This document shows positions 52,473-61,356 of a DNA stretch of 64,000 nucleotides, piece by piece. The position numbers and the translations under genes were made by a program. The stretch comes from Algoriphagus yeomjeoni. Lineage in GTDB: Bacteria > Bacteroidota > Bacteroidia > Cytophagales > Cyclobacteriaceae. Each line of letters opens with the position of its first letter. The stretch's first letter is position 1. Under the pieces are notes generated by a model. It had not been told where the DNA came from. It made no database searches and was given only the letters and a program-made list of their open reading frames with translations. The stretch is from contig NZ_QLLK01000007.1 in NCBI RefSeq assembly GCF_003259505.1, positions 1 through 64,000 on the forward strand, given 5' to 3'.

Positions 52473-53015
52473 TTAGTTTCTTGATGGGAAAATCCCTTGT
52501 ACACAGATAATGTAGTTAAGTCCTAAAAACGGATTCCTTAGTTGCACTGGAATATTACCACCTGTAGAACCTAAAGCAGTAGCCGCAAGCTGGGCATTTG
52601 GGGTAGAACCATAACTTAAAACTGGAACTGCATCCCCGCCCCTTTCTACTACCACGGAAGTAGAGGCAAGTACCTTATCTGTCGGGACATTAGTTGTTCC
52701 ATCTGATGAACTCACATTCACTGGATGAGTATGATTTGGAAGATTTGGAATAGTCAGGGTTATTTGTTCAGCCCCTCCAGCTTGTCCAAGATTAATTCGA
52801 CTTAACCCTGGTCCTTGCCCTTGTCCAATAGGTGCCCTGCTGCTAAGGTTTGGCAGAGCGAAAGTAGTTCTACCATCCCCACCATAGGTAGTGCCGAGCA
52901 AAGAGAACAAAGCCGTATACTGAGAAATCGGTAGAATCTGCCCCTGACAGAGCATGAATCCACGAGGAGCAAAATTCCCTGCAAAAAGCTTAATTGTTGC
53001 TAATAATTCATCCAT
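52473..53015 (-). CDS. Phage tail collar/microcystin-dependent-type protein, copy 2
   Basis: The 180-residue product aligns over its whole length with copy 1 (LFAGNFAPRG, LFSLLGTTYGGDGRTTFALPNL, YIICVQGIFPSRN), with roughly half of the residues identical. No signal peptide is visible, although many family members are found outside the cell or on it. A tandem duplication is evident. It lies between the copy 1 gene (10 nt away) and the Tat-signal protein gene (76 nt upstream) on the same strand, suggesting one operon. Confidence 0.85.
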   Translation of the reverse strand: MDELLATIKLFAGNFAPRGFMLCQGQILPISQYTALFSLLGTTYGGDGRTTFALPNLSSRAPIGQGQGPGLSRINLGQAGGAEQITLTIPNLPNHTHPVNVSSSDGTTNVPTDKVLASTSVVVERGGDAVPVLSYGSTPNAQLAATALGSTGGNIPVQLRNPFLGLNYIICVQGIFPSRN

Positions 53016-53090
53016 AATAAAATTGATTTTGGTTATACTGAAATTAAAAATTAAACTATATGTTTAGCCACAAAAGGCTCTATTTAAAAC

Positions 53091-53885
53091 CTACTTGAGT
53101 TGATAAATTGAGAATCTATCAGCACCCCCTACCTCAACCACGTCTAAACTCTCGTCTTTTTTGTTCTTCTGGCTGAGTAATACTTGCCCTCCTTCTTGAT
53201 TTCGCAAAACGAAAAGTTTGTTCCCCTTGCTGCTAGGTGAATTCACAAAAAAGTGATCTATGCATCGACTGTTTTCTGCCAATTCTTTCGCACTGAAGTA
53301 AGGAAAAATCTGTTTTGGGCAATCAGTCAAGCAATAGATCAAATCACATCCTTTGGTGTTTTTTAGCATCCAAGATACCTCATTCATTTTATTGATAGTC
53401 TCACCCTGAGATTGTGAAGAATTGAAAAATCCAATTCTCATCAATCCTATGGTTAGTCCTGAATTTTTAACCAACTCATATTGTGCGATACTTCGACTTG
53501 GTAAATTTCCATCAAGTACCAAGGTTGAGTTTATACTTCCTTTGTTCTTGATGTTTGATTCATATGTATCTATTGGTCTACTGCCAAAAAAGTGACTAGA
53601 AAATTTAAAATCATTTTTGGTATTCCTTACTAATTCACTGCCCTCTTTAGAGCACCAAATTGATCCATTCCCCACGAATATATTTGGGGATGACCTTAAT
53701 AAATTTTTATTAAAAGTATTCTGAACTGCTTCAAAAGAGCTATTACCGTGAAACACTCTGACATGGAGCTTTCTCTTCCTATCAGCTAAACTTGCAAAAG
53801 CACCATATTTGATACACGAAAAAACACCAGCAAGCAATGCACTCTTTATGATAAAACTCCTTCTAGAATTCCTGAGAATGTTCAT
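53091..53885 (-). CDS. Tat-signal protein, degenerate metallophosphatase-like
   Basis: This 264-residue protein has a clear twin-arginine signal (SRRSFIIK, residues 8-15, then a hydrophobic stretch to about 30). The mature region shows segments reminiscent of the 5'-nucleotidase/metallophosphatase fold (YELVKNSGLTIGLMRIGFFNSS, CDLIYCLTDCPK, IDHFFVNSPSS), but the metal-binding Asp/His motifs of that fold (DxH, GDxxD, GNHE, GHxH) are absent. If related, it is not catalytic. It heads the surface block (upstream of the collar genes) and its promoter lies in the 403-nt region that contains the long inverted repeat. Function unknown. Confidence 0.5.
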   Translation of the reverse strand: MNILRNSRRSFIIKSALLAGVFSCIKYGAFASLADRKRKLHVRVFHGNSSFEAVQNTFNKNLLRSSPNIFVGNGSIWCSKEGSELVRNTKNDFKFSSHFFGSRPIDTYESNIKNKGSINSTLVLDGNLPSRSIAQYELVKNSGLTIGLMRIGFFNSSQSQGETINKMNEVSWMLKNTKGCDLIYCLTDCPKQIFPYFSAKELAENSRCIDHFFVNSPSSKGNKLFVLRNQEGGQVLLSQKNKKDESLDVVEVGGADRFSIYQLK

Positions 53886-54288
53886 AGAAAATCAAAAATT
53901 TAAACACCTTAAAACAATCTCTTGTGAGCCCAAAATCATTCCACTCATAAAAGATCACAATTCTAAACTAGCTAATTTATTTCGTTTCTTCAATGAAATA
54001 TAATAAAAATAGGTGTTAATACGTATACCAATATCCATAAAAATAATCCAATAGCATCTTTGAAAAACCAAACAATTATTCATTAACATTTCTTTATCCT
54101 AACTGAAAGCAAACACATAAGTTGATTCTACCATTCTAAAAAGTATTTTCGAACAACAAATACTCCTTTCAAACTAATTAACACCTAGACATTTTTAAAC
54201 GGGTGCAATCTCACATTTTTGGCATATATGCGATCCAAATAATATTGATCTTATTTTACCAGAAGAATTTTATTAAAAATCAGTTTCA
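53886..54288. other. AT-rich divergent intergenic region with long inverted repeat
   Basis: This 403-nt gap holds the promoters of the minus-strand surface block and the plus-strand pentapeptide gene. No protein-coding frame is convincing. The main structure is the 11-nt inverted repeat at 54010-54020 and 54177-54187. A word CATCTTTG inside it differs from TAnnTTTG at one base. Confidence 0.45.
54010..54187. repeat. Inverted repeat pair bounding a 156-nt segment
   Basis: TAGGTGTTAAT (54010-54020) is the exact reverse complement of ATTAACACCTA (54177-54187). Beyond each arm an AAAAAT/ATTTTT word is also present in inverted orientation (offset three bases). The pair spans 178 nt in a divergent promoter region before a surface-protein operon, the geometry of an invertible promoter. 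No site-specific recombinase gene is visible in the window, so inversion is speculation. Confidence 0.45.
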
Positions 54289-54855
54289 ATGCCCTACATC
54301 GAAGAAAAGGCCTTTAATGACCTAAATTTTACTAAATCATCTTTTGAAATAGCAGATTACGAACAATGCACCTTTGCGCATTGCAATTTGTCAGGACTAG
54401 ATTTGAGAGGTAATAATTTCGAAAACTGTACTTTCAAAAATTGCGACTTGAGCAATATAAAAGTTCCAGATGTATCATTTCAGAATGTAAGATTCGAGCA
54501 CTGCAAGATGCTTGGCATTCATTTCCATGCGAGTAATCCTTTTTTGCTAGAATTCACCTTCTCCAATTGTCAACTTGACTACTCTAGCTTTTACAATCTG
54601 AAGGTCAAAAAATCAAAATTCATCAATTGTAGGCTCTTGGAAACCGATTTCACCCAGACTGAGTTGACTTCCTCAGATTTTCAAGGATCAGATTTAAGTG
54701 GAGCTACTTTTGACCAAACTATTGTAGAGAAAGTTGATTTCAGAAATGCAATTCACTATTCCATTGACCCTGAAAGAAACCGGATCAAAGGTGCTCGATT
54801 CGATTTAGAAGGCTTACCTGGTTTGCTAGGAAAATATGGAATTAAGATCGGTTGA
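54289..54855 (+). CDS. Pentapeptide-repeat protein
   Basis: This 188-residue protein consists almost entirely of pentapeptide-type repeats, with the central Leu/Phe spaced by five (CTFAHCNLSGLDLRGNNFENCTFKNCDLSNI, SSDFQGSDLSGATFDQTIVEKVDFRNA). Such proteins fold as a right-handed beta-helix. Known examples include Qnr/MfpA proteins that mimic DNA and protect gyrase, but most members have no known function, and this one is rich in Cys. The length (188) is close to Qnr-like proteins (about 218). Assignment as a quinolone-resistance factor is not supported. It is transcribed away from the surface block. Confidence 0.82.
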   Translation: MPYIEEKAFNDLNFTKSSFEIADYEQCTFAHCNLSGLDLRGNNFENCTFKNCDLSNIKVPDVSFQNVRFEHCKMLGIHFHASNPFLLEFTFSNCQLDYSSFYNLKVKKSKFINCRLLETDFTQTELTSSDFQGSDLSGATFDQTIVEKVDFRNAIHYSIDPERNRIKGARFDLEGLPGLLGKYGIKIG

Positions 54856-54915
54856 CCCTAAAGGCTAGACACATGGTATCCCATGACTTTTGAGCTCTAT
54901 ACAGGCACGAAAATC

Positions 54916-56346
54916 CTATTTGTCTTTGATTTGATCTTTGTCCTGAATCAAAAGAACCCAATCTTCCTCAGCTCCGCTTGTGGGAGGTTGGAAGGTAAGT
55001 GAAGGCGCTGGCTTCAGTTTTTTGATCGCTATTTTTTTGCCATTTCTAGGATTATACCATATCCCTTGAAGCTTATCACCCGTCACTTCCGTAAGGTCTA
55101 TCTTGACTTCCCTAGGCTTCGCCAAATAAGCAATAACATAAGAACCGTCGTTGGCAATGGCAGCACGGATTTGATCTTCATTTTCCGTATTTTCTGACAG
55201 GATTAACTTTTGATTAGATACAATCTTGGTAAAGTCTATTGCTTCGAAAAACTTTTTGAAAAACTTCATAGATTCTGCTCCAGGACGCTGTAATGCTCCT
55301 TTCCAATCAGTCAGTGTAGGAATAACGAATGTCTCTCCTTCCTTTTGCATCTGCCAAACTGCATTATTACCATAGGTGTATCCGGCAGCACCAGAAAGAA
55401 TATTCCAATAGGCGAGAACTCTCACATCATACCCGCTAAAGAATCCCTCTGGAAATTTAGCCTGATCTTTAATGTTTCCCTTTGCATCAACCTGATCGGA
55501 AAATTCTCCAGGTTTGAATTGCATGTAATTCCAAAACTTCACTGGAATATCTTCATATGCCGGCTCGCCCTCCACCGTAGGTTTTTGGGGTCGCAATGCA
55601 AGATCCTTACGTGCAAATCGATAAACTTCCAAAAATCGCTTTTCATGGCCACTCTGGTACATATTGAAATCCAACCAATCTGGGTTATCCAACGCATCAG
55701 AACTAGAGCTAAACCCTCTTGGATGGTATGTAGTCAAATGACGCCCTTCATCTCCCTCTTCCAAGCCTTCGGCCATAGCATCCCAAATTTGAGCGACTTC
55801 TTCATTGGCAACCATACGATCACCACCTAAAATCCATACGAGGTCATTATTTCTATAGCGTTCACCCAAAAAGCGCCCGTAAGTCTTGGCATTTGACACA
55901 TCAAAAATCAATGGTCCTGCACCGGGATTTGCACTATAAATTTTATCCCCCCAAGTAGGCAAAACACCCATAGTCAAACCAAGCTTATTTGCCTCTTCAA
56001 TTATGAAATCTACATGTTCGAAATAAGCTTCATTTGGCTGGGTTGGGTCAAGGTCATGAAAAGGCAAATCGCCATTTGCGTTTGGTGTTTTCACGCCGTC
56101 TCTTTCGGCCAAAATGACTGCTTGAATTACTGTAAACCCTTGCTTTGCACGAGTCTGAAGGTAAAACTTGGCTTCCTCCTTATTGAGCCGATGAAACAAT
56201 TCCCAGGCGGTATCTCCTAACCAAAAGAAAGGCTCACCCTCTTGAGTTTCAAAATATCTGCCATTTGGCGTGATATTCAAACTTTGTGCGTTTGTAAAAG
56301 ATAAAAGGGTAAAAAAACAAACAACTAATCCTATAATCCTCTTCAT
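54916..56346 (-). CDS. GH140 apiosidase-type glycoside hydrolase (DUF4038)
   Basis: The 476-residue product has a signal peptide ending TNAQ. Hallmarks of DUF4038/GH140: PNGRYFETQEGEPFFWLGDTAWELFHRL at the start, and WILGGDRMVANEE (Asp176) and PTVEGEPAYED (Glu259/Glu261) at the two places where catalytic acids are expected. The C-terminal beta-sandwich (about 390-470) is of the putative collagen-binding type common in these enzymes. The best-studied member, from Bacteroides, removes terminal apiose from rhamnogalacturonan II. Whether this one has the same substrate cannot be told. It is convergent with the pentapeptide gene, and the PIF1-like helicase gene precedes it on the same strand. Confidence 0.88.
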   Translation of the reverse strand: MKRIIGLVVCFFTLLSFTNAQSLNITPNGRYFETQEGEPFFWLGDTAWELFHRLNKEEAKFYLQTRAKQGFTVIQAVILAERDGVKTPNANGDLPFHDLDPTQPNEAYFEHVDFIIEEANKLGLTMGVLPTWGDKIYSANPGAGPLIFDVSNAKTYGRFLGERYRNNDLVWILGGDRMVANEEVAQIWDAMAEGLEEGDEGRHLTTYHPRGFSSSSDALDNPDWLDFNMYQSGHEKRFLEVYRFARKDLALRPQKPTVEGEPAYEDIPVKFWNYMQFKPGEFSDQVDAKGNIKDQAKFPEGFFSGYDVRVLAYWNILSGAAGYTYGNNAVWQMQKEGETFVIPTLTDWKGALQRPGAESMKFFKKFFEAIDFTKIVSNQKLILSENTENEDQIRAAIANDGSYVIAYLAKPREVKIDLTEVTGDKLQGIWYNPRNGKKIAIKKLKPAPSLTFQPPTSGAEEDWVLLIQDKDQIKDK

Positions 56347-56360
56347 ATTCTTTGGGTACT

Positions 56361-58619
56361 TTATGCGTTATTTACTCCTGCTACCACCATTTTAATGGTA
56401 TTGTAATCGTATTTCCCTTCAAAGTGAATTCTAAGAGCCTGCAGGTTTTTGATATTTTCGATTTGTGAACTGATCTCTGAGATCACCTCAATAGGCAAAC
56501 AGTCCTCCAATTCCACTCTTCCTTCTTGAATTCCTTTTGCCAAATGACCTTTGATCGTAGATTCAGCCAATCCTCGAGCCACTACAATATCTCCTATACT
56601 TTTTCCTTCATTGATCATCCCAAAAGTAATCTCATAAGTCTCTCCTACTTTGCGCTTAAGATTAGCTTTTCCGCTCTTTTTTCTGCCCGTTTTATTATTT
56701 GCAAATTTTGGATTGTCCGCAGCAGCTTGCTTTGCTGCCTCAGCCAATCGAACTCTGAGGTTGATTTTATCCTGTTCTAAATCATTCATCTTGTCTGGAA
56801 TACCACCATCCATGATTGAGGAAATCAAACGACTTACCTTGCTGATCTCCACGTACTTTCTGAGCAAACTGACTTCCAATTCTTCCAAAGCATTGGCATA
56901 AGTCTTTGTTCTGGAAAACCGCTCCACCTCCGCACGATGAACCAGTATTTTTTCAAGGGCTTTTTTCAAAAAATCCTTGAAATAGGAAGCTCCTTTGTCA
57001 AGTCTTTCCATCAATTTCTCCTTGTCATTCTGCTGCAAGAGAAATCGAAGTTGATTGCTAAATTTCCCGGCAGTCCCCACTTCATTTCGAATTAGTGTAG
57101 CAATCTCTCCTACCGCTTTCTGCATCTCTGGGTCTTCAAACTCCAACGAGCTATCATTTTTTCGCTGAAAACTACTTATTTCCTGAAGTAAACCAGACAA
57201 ATCAAAGGTCTCTCCTGATAACAAAGAAAGATATCGCTGCTGATATGCTCCTAAAAGCTCATCGAGTTTCGAATGTTTTTTGGCACTTTCTACAAATGTC
57301 TGGACCTGCGAATCTGACTGTAGGGCATTGTTTTGAATTCTTGTTCTCAAGATCAAACCTTCCAAACTTCTCAGTCTACTTAACGCCACATAGACTTGAC
57401 CCGGTGCAAATGCATTCCCTACATCAATAATCGCCTGATCAAAAGTCAACCCTTGGCTTTTATGAACCGTTACTGCCCAGGCAGTTTTGATTGGATACTG
57501 ACTAAATGTACCGATCACTTCCTCCTCCAATTCCTTTGTATCTGGATTGATGACGTACTTCTTGTTTTCCCAGATTTCTTTCCTCAGTTGGTAAGCAAAT
57601 CGATTTCCCTCCAATACTACTTTGATAGAATCATCCTCAAGCTCTTCCACCGTAGCAAGTTTGCCGTTGAAATAATCCTGATTGCCTGAAGAATCATTTT
57701 TGATAAACATCACCTGTGCCCCTACCCTTAATTCAAGTGATTTGGGAAGTGGATAAATATTTTCAGGAAAATCATTTTCAATATCCGCTTCATAGAACTT
57801 AGAATCACCCTTCAGCGCCAGCAATCGATCCCGGTTAATCTGGTCCGCTTTATAATTGTGCGTGGTTATCGTGATGCAGTCCTTTACTTCAGCAATTTCG
57901 TCCTGAGTTTTGTAGTGCTTGTTTAACAGTGCAATGTCCTGGGACGTGACTTGGTTTTCCCTAAGATGATTGAGCACTTGGATGAAGTCTTCATCCTGCT
58001 GACGAAAAATCTTATCGAGCTCCAGATACACCAATCCCGAATCCTGCAAAACTCTAGCTTCGAAAAAGTGCATGCTCGGGTAAAATTTACGAAGTACTTG
58101 CCACTCATTATCCCGAACTATGGGAGGAAGCTGAAAAAGGTCTCCAATCATCAATACTTGCACGCCGCCAAAGGGAGTATTGTAGTTTCTTTTTACACTT
58201 CTAAGTCTGTAATCTATTGCATCCAGCACGTCTGCTCGCAGCATACTCACCTCATCTATCACCAGTAGCTCTATGGATTTCAACACATTCTTCCTCAATG
58301 CATTCAGCGGATGTTTTCGAATCAGGGTATGCTGCGTAAAGCACCCATATTGGTCGGAGAAATTGCCTTCTGGCTCATTGACAGGGAGAAAGAATCCGAG
58401 CGGGAATAAGAACTGAGAATGAATGGTGACTCCACCTGCATTTAGTGCAGCAATGCCCGTAGGCGCTACAATCACATGACTTTTGTGTGTTTGTAAAGCT
58501 AGATTTTTCAGAAAAGTGGTCTTCCCAGTCCCTGCTTTTCCAGTCAAAAAAATCGGTGCTCCGGTATTGTTGACAAACTTGGCAGCCAGCTCAAGTTTGT
58601 CAGTACTTTGATTTCCCAT
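56361..58619 (-). CDS. PIF1-like helicase with C-terminal helix-turn-helix
   Basis: The product is 752 residues. It has Walker A GKAGTGKT (27-34), Walker B VIDEVSML near 100, PIF1-type motifs (WAVTVHKSQGLTF near 390) and a C-terminal helix-turn-helix of the HTH_40 type (about 690-735, TYEITFGMINEGKSIGDIVV then TIKGHLAKGIQEG). This domain arrangement is typical of Bacteroidota PIF1/RecD-related helicases and implies 5'-to-3' unwinding in genome maintenance. A 14-nt gap separates it from GH140, but these two are unlikely to be functionally linked. Its promoter lies in the 364-nt divergent region that follows. Confidence 0.88.
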   Translation of the reverse strand: MGNQSTDKLELAAKFVNNTGAPIFLTGKAGTGKTTFLKNLALQTHKSHVIVAPTGIAALNAGGVTIHSQFLFPLGFFLPVNEPEGNFSDQYGCFTQHTLIRKHPLNALRKNVLKSIELLVIDEVSMLRADVLDAIDYRLRSVKRNYNTPFGGVQVLMIGDLFQLPPIVRDNEWQVLRKFYPSMHFFEARVLQDSGLVYLELDKIFRQQDEDFIQVLNHLRENQVTSQDIALLNKHYKTQDEIAEVKDCITITTHNYKADQINRDRLLALKGDSKFYEADIENDFPENIYPLPKSLELRVGAQVMFIKNDSSGNQDYFNGKLATVEELEDDSIKVVLEGNRFAYQLRKEIWENKKYVINPDTKELEEEVIGTFSQYPIKTAWAVTVHKSQGLTFDQAIIDVGNAFAPGQVYVALSRLRSLEGLILRTRIQNNALQSDSQVQTFVESAKKHSKLDELLGAYQQRYLSLLSGETFDLSGLLQEISSFQRKNDSSLEFEDPEMQKAVGEIATLIRNEVGTAGKFSNQLRFLLQQNDKEKLMERLDKGASYFKDFLKKALEKILVHRAEVERFSRTKTYANALEELEVSLLRKYVEISKVSRLISSIMDGGIPDKMNDLEQDKINLRVRLAEAAKQAAADNPKFANNKTGRKKSGKANLKRKVGETYEITFGMINEGKSIGDIVVARGLAESTIKGHLAKGIQEGRVELEDCLPIEVISEISSQIENIKNLQALRIHFEGKYDYNTIKMVVAGVNNA

Positions 58620-58983
58620 TTAGCGAAACTACTATTTTTAAAAATGAATAGATTGGAGAATGAAGTCAAATACTTCATCTAACTAATTTCGATTTTTTAT
58701 TTGCAATCCACAAACGGGGTTTACTACAACTTTTAGCCGTGAAGACAAATAAATCTCACCAACTAAATATTGGCTTTTCCCAACCCTATCAAAACATATT
58801 AAGAGATAATTCTACCAACCAATCCTTAATATCTCTGCGGAGGTGGTTGCCCAAATCGTCCTATCTCGACACGTAAAAAATCTTAAAAAATAGTAATAAC
58901 TCCCCAAACCGAATAAATAGGCTGATGGCATGCCTTTGGTTTCTTATTTCTCAACCACAATTTTTCACTAAACCAATTTAACC
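58620..58983. other. Divergent intergenic region with palindromes
   Basis: This 364-nt gap contains a perfect hairpin ATGAAGT-N5-ACTTCAT (58660-58678), 40 nt upstream of the helicase start. It also has an AGAGATA/TATCTCT pair (around 58802-58838) with a CCAACCA...GTGGTTG pair overlapping it. They look like possible operator or RNA structures in front of two divergent genes. No coding frame is supported. Confidence 0.4.
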
Positions 58984-59358
58984 ATGAATACCCAATATTA
59001 TTTCCCAATAAGTAGCTCAACGGCAGCAAATTGTACAGTTAAAACAATCAGCGATGAAACAGTAGGAAGCATAAAGGACATCATGCTAGACACAGAGACT
59101 GGCGAAATTGCATATGTAGTACTTTCAGTAGATAGTGGATTTCTAAATCTTGGAAGCAAACTCCTAGCTCTTCCTTGGGAGGCATTTGATTTTCACGGTC
59201 ACCAACGTGATATCATCACAGTAAAGGTCAGCAAAGAAAAGCTAGAGAATGCTCCAGGGTTTGATGACGACGCCTGGCCAGTAGGACCTCAGCATCAATT
59301 CATCAACGATGTCCATACTTATTATGGTTTTGACAGAAGAAGAGCGCTAATTGAATAG
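58984..59358 (+). CDS. PRC-barrel domain protein
   Basis: This 124-residue soluble protein begins with the PRC-barrel fold: TVKTISDETVGSIKDIMLDTETGEIAYVVLSVDSGFLNLGSKLLALPWEAF. The family is best known from photosynthetic reaction centre H subunit and RimM, while small single-domain members are stress-linked proteins of unclear role. No other domain is visible; the C-terminal 30 residues (NDVHTYYGFDRRRALIE) follow the barrel. A strong intrinsic terminator follows 22 nt after the stop, indicating a monocistronic unit. Confidence 0.87.
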   Translation: MNTQYYFPISSSTAANCTVKTISDETVGSIKDIMLDTETGEIAYVVLSVDSGFLNLGSKLLALPWEAFDFHGHQRDIITVKVSKEKLENAPGFDDDAWPVGPQHQFINDVHTYYGFDRRRALIE

Positions 59359-59379
59359 GCGTGGTGCTTGGACTCTGCT

Positions 59380-59410
59380 AGGCTCTCCATGTTTTGGAGA
59401 GCCTTTTTTT
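59380..59410 (+). terminator. Strong intrinsic terminator after PRC-barrel gene
   Basis: GGCTCTCCA (59381-59389) pairs exactly with TGGAGAGCC (59395-59403), loop of five, followed by a T run to 59410. It stands 22 nt beyond the PRC-barrel stop and before the convergent AsmA-like gene. Confidence 0.92.
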
Positions 59411-59450
59411 TAGTTAAAATTTCTACTTACGAATTAATAATTAGCCACAA

Positions 59451-61082
59451 TTATCTTCTCTTTCCTCCATCTGGAGGGTCTTGTTCCTTCATCAGGATTT
59501 GCATCAGGTCACCTGGTACTATTTCCAGCATTCCTTCTCTTAATGATTCCCAAATTAAATTGAAAGTCCCTCGATACACATTTCGTTCTGTTTGAAAAGT
59601 GGCTGTTTTATAATTCTTGTTTTCGGGAAGGTTGTTGCTTGAAGTAAGCACATTTGCGACAATTGACATCAATTTCTTCTTTTGTGCATTGTCGTCTCTT
59701 AGCTCTAGTTTGAGATCCTTGTAGTGGAACTTCATGAAATTGGAAGAAGCAAAGCGTGAGGCATCCATAGTGATTTCTAGCTTTTGCATCCTTCCTGATG
59801 TGATATTTACAGAAACTAGGTCTCCCAAAATCCCATTGAGAGCTGGCAGGGAAAAAGGATCCACACTAGCTTCCAGGTGAAAGTTCTCCTTTGTACTATC
59901 ATTTGTGTAGGGCACTGTTACGTCCATGCGCATGGGTGCAAAACCGTTCAAAACAGCTTCTCCATGAATAAGTAACTCACCAGACTGTAGCGAATCCAAA
60001 GAAATTGCATGAGAAATCTTGGCCGAGAGTTGCTCAAAAACCAGGCTCCCCGGTTCAGATTTTCCCTCGGAAATTTGGGAATAGGTAATTTTAGAATTCA
60101 ATACCTTTATCGTATCTATCTCTAGAGGAAAGGGAATCTGCTCCACCATTCCTTCAAACATAGGCTTTTCAGGCTCATAAGGTCTCGGCTTGTTTTTATT
60201 CCTGACATCATGCAAATGAAGACTATCTATCGTCAGCAACCCAGCCACCACAGCCCAGTTGCCATAGATATTACTTTGCGCATTGATGTGTTCAATTCGA
60301 AGGTGTTTGACATCTACTTCAATGAAATCCTTTTGAACCTGTGCTTTTTTGGCTACTTCAATATTAGTATCCTTATATTTCAAATGAAGGTCAAAAAAAT
60401 CAAATTTTTCCTGTTTGGAATCGTAAGTCAAAGAACCTAAGGTGAAAGTTTGATCTTGATTAATGTTTACCAGAAGATTTTTCATACTGGTCTTGATACT
60501 CTCCAATTTAAACGGAATGGTATAATTCACTCGGACAGAATCAGTCTCAAGATTTACCGCAGCTATCTCAAAATCTTCGAAACTCCCAAACTTCCTTACA
60601 GAATCCGATTTGGTATAAAACTCGCCCGAACCGCCAGTTAGCACTACGTTATGAATGACTCCTCGCGACACCAAATCACCAAAGAGTCCTTGGAATTCTT
60701 TAGACATATCTGCAGGTTTTGACGCAACAGAATCATTTCTGACAAAAATGAATTTTGGTGAATCGAATCTCAGTTCATCTATTTCTGCCACTTTTCCAAA
60801 AATAAACCCAAGCATATTTACCCCACCTAGCCTGAGAGATTTCATAGTACCCGTGATGGTAATTGACTTTTCCTCCTTTACCGGCAAAAGAGAGATTTCC
60901 TGTAACTCTATGCTTCCCCGTAGCAACTGAAAATCAACATCCTCATAAAGAATAGTATAGGCTCTATCTTCTTTACTATTGATTAAATCGGGCAAGGTTT
61001 GAATTACCCATTTCTCTAAAACAACTAGTGCAACGGCGACTAAGAAAATCAGAATTCCTACAGCCCAAATAACTTTTTTCAA
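59451..61082 (-). CDS. AsmA-like/DUF748-type membrane-anchored protein
   Basis: The 543-residue protein has one N-terminal transmembrane segment (about 4-22) and a long periplasmic region of repeated beta-strands (TILYEDVDFQLLRGSIELQEISLLPVKEEK, KVLNSKITYSQISEGKSEPGSLVFEQLSAKI, LKIEHINAQ-type strands). That is the pattern of AsmA-like proteins, which in Proteobacteria help maintain the outer membrane or transport lipids; the family is not always demonstrable by motif. Only one domain type is visible. The start at 61082 is preferred since it yields the transmembrane segment. Confidence 0.6.
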   Translation of the reverse strand: MKKVIWAVGILIFLVAVALVVLEKWVIQTLPDLINSKEDRAYTILYEDVDFQLLRGSIELQEISLLPVKEEKSITITGTMKSLRLGGVNMLGFIFGKVAEIDELRFDSPKFIFVRNDSVASKPADMSKEFQGLFGDLVSRGVIHNVVLTGGSGEFYTKSDSVRKFGSFEDFEIAAVNLETDSVRVNYTIPFKLESIKTSMKNLLVNINQDQTFTLGSLTYDSKQEKFDFFDLHLKYKDTNIEVAKKAQVQKDFIEVDVKHLRIEHINAQSNIYGNWAVVAGLLTIDSLHLHDVRNKNKPRPYEPEKPMFEGMVEQIPFPLEIDTIKVLNSKITYSQISEGKSEPGSLVFEQLSAKISHAISLDSLQSGELLIHGEAVLNGFAPMRMDVTVPYTNDSTKENFHLEASVDPFSLPALNGILGDLVSVNITSGRMQKLEITMDASRFASSNFMKFHYKDLKLELRDDNAQKKKLMSIVANVLTSSNNLPENKNYKTATFQTERNVYRGTFNLIWESLREGMLEIVPGDLMQILMKEQDPPDGGKRR

Positions 61083-61290
61083 GAGGAGATTAATAAACTA
61101 AAGTAAGGATGAATCTATCAATGGATAATTTCAAAAAGATACAAATAAATTATAACTAAATCATTTTTAATTAACCGATGAAATTTTCCACATAAAAGCA
61201 GTATTCAACCATAAAAATAAAAAGTGGAAACAAGGGCATTATTTTAATTCTTTGGAAGCTTCAAAAATCATTAACTTCCACTTTGATTCG

Positions 61291-61336
61291 CTTACTTTTT
61301 TTGAAACAAATTAATTTGAGATATTTAAAAAGTAAG
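61291..61336. promoter_or_regulatory. Inverted repeat upstream of the exported phosphodiesterase gene
   Basis: CTTACTTTTT (61291-61300) is the exact reverse complement of AAAAAGTAAG (61327-61336), with a 26-nt spacer containing AATTTGAGATA. It ends 20 nt before the ATG at 61357. It may be an operator or an RNA hairpin in the leader. Confidence 0.35.
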
Positions 61337-61356
61337 AACGAGCAATTCGATCCAAC

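Noticed and set aside
51920..53015. Prophage or contractile injection system remnant
   Set aside because: Two collar-domain genes alone are not phage evidence; there are no sheath, baseplate, capsid, integrase or lysis genes near, and the neighbours are surface proteins.
54289..54855. Qnr-type quinolone-resistance protein
   Set aside because: The pentapeptide pattern alone does not identify Qnr, and the repeat composition (Cys- and Asn-rich) differs from known Qnr proteins.
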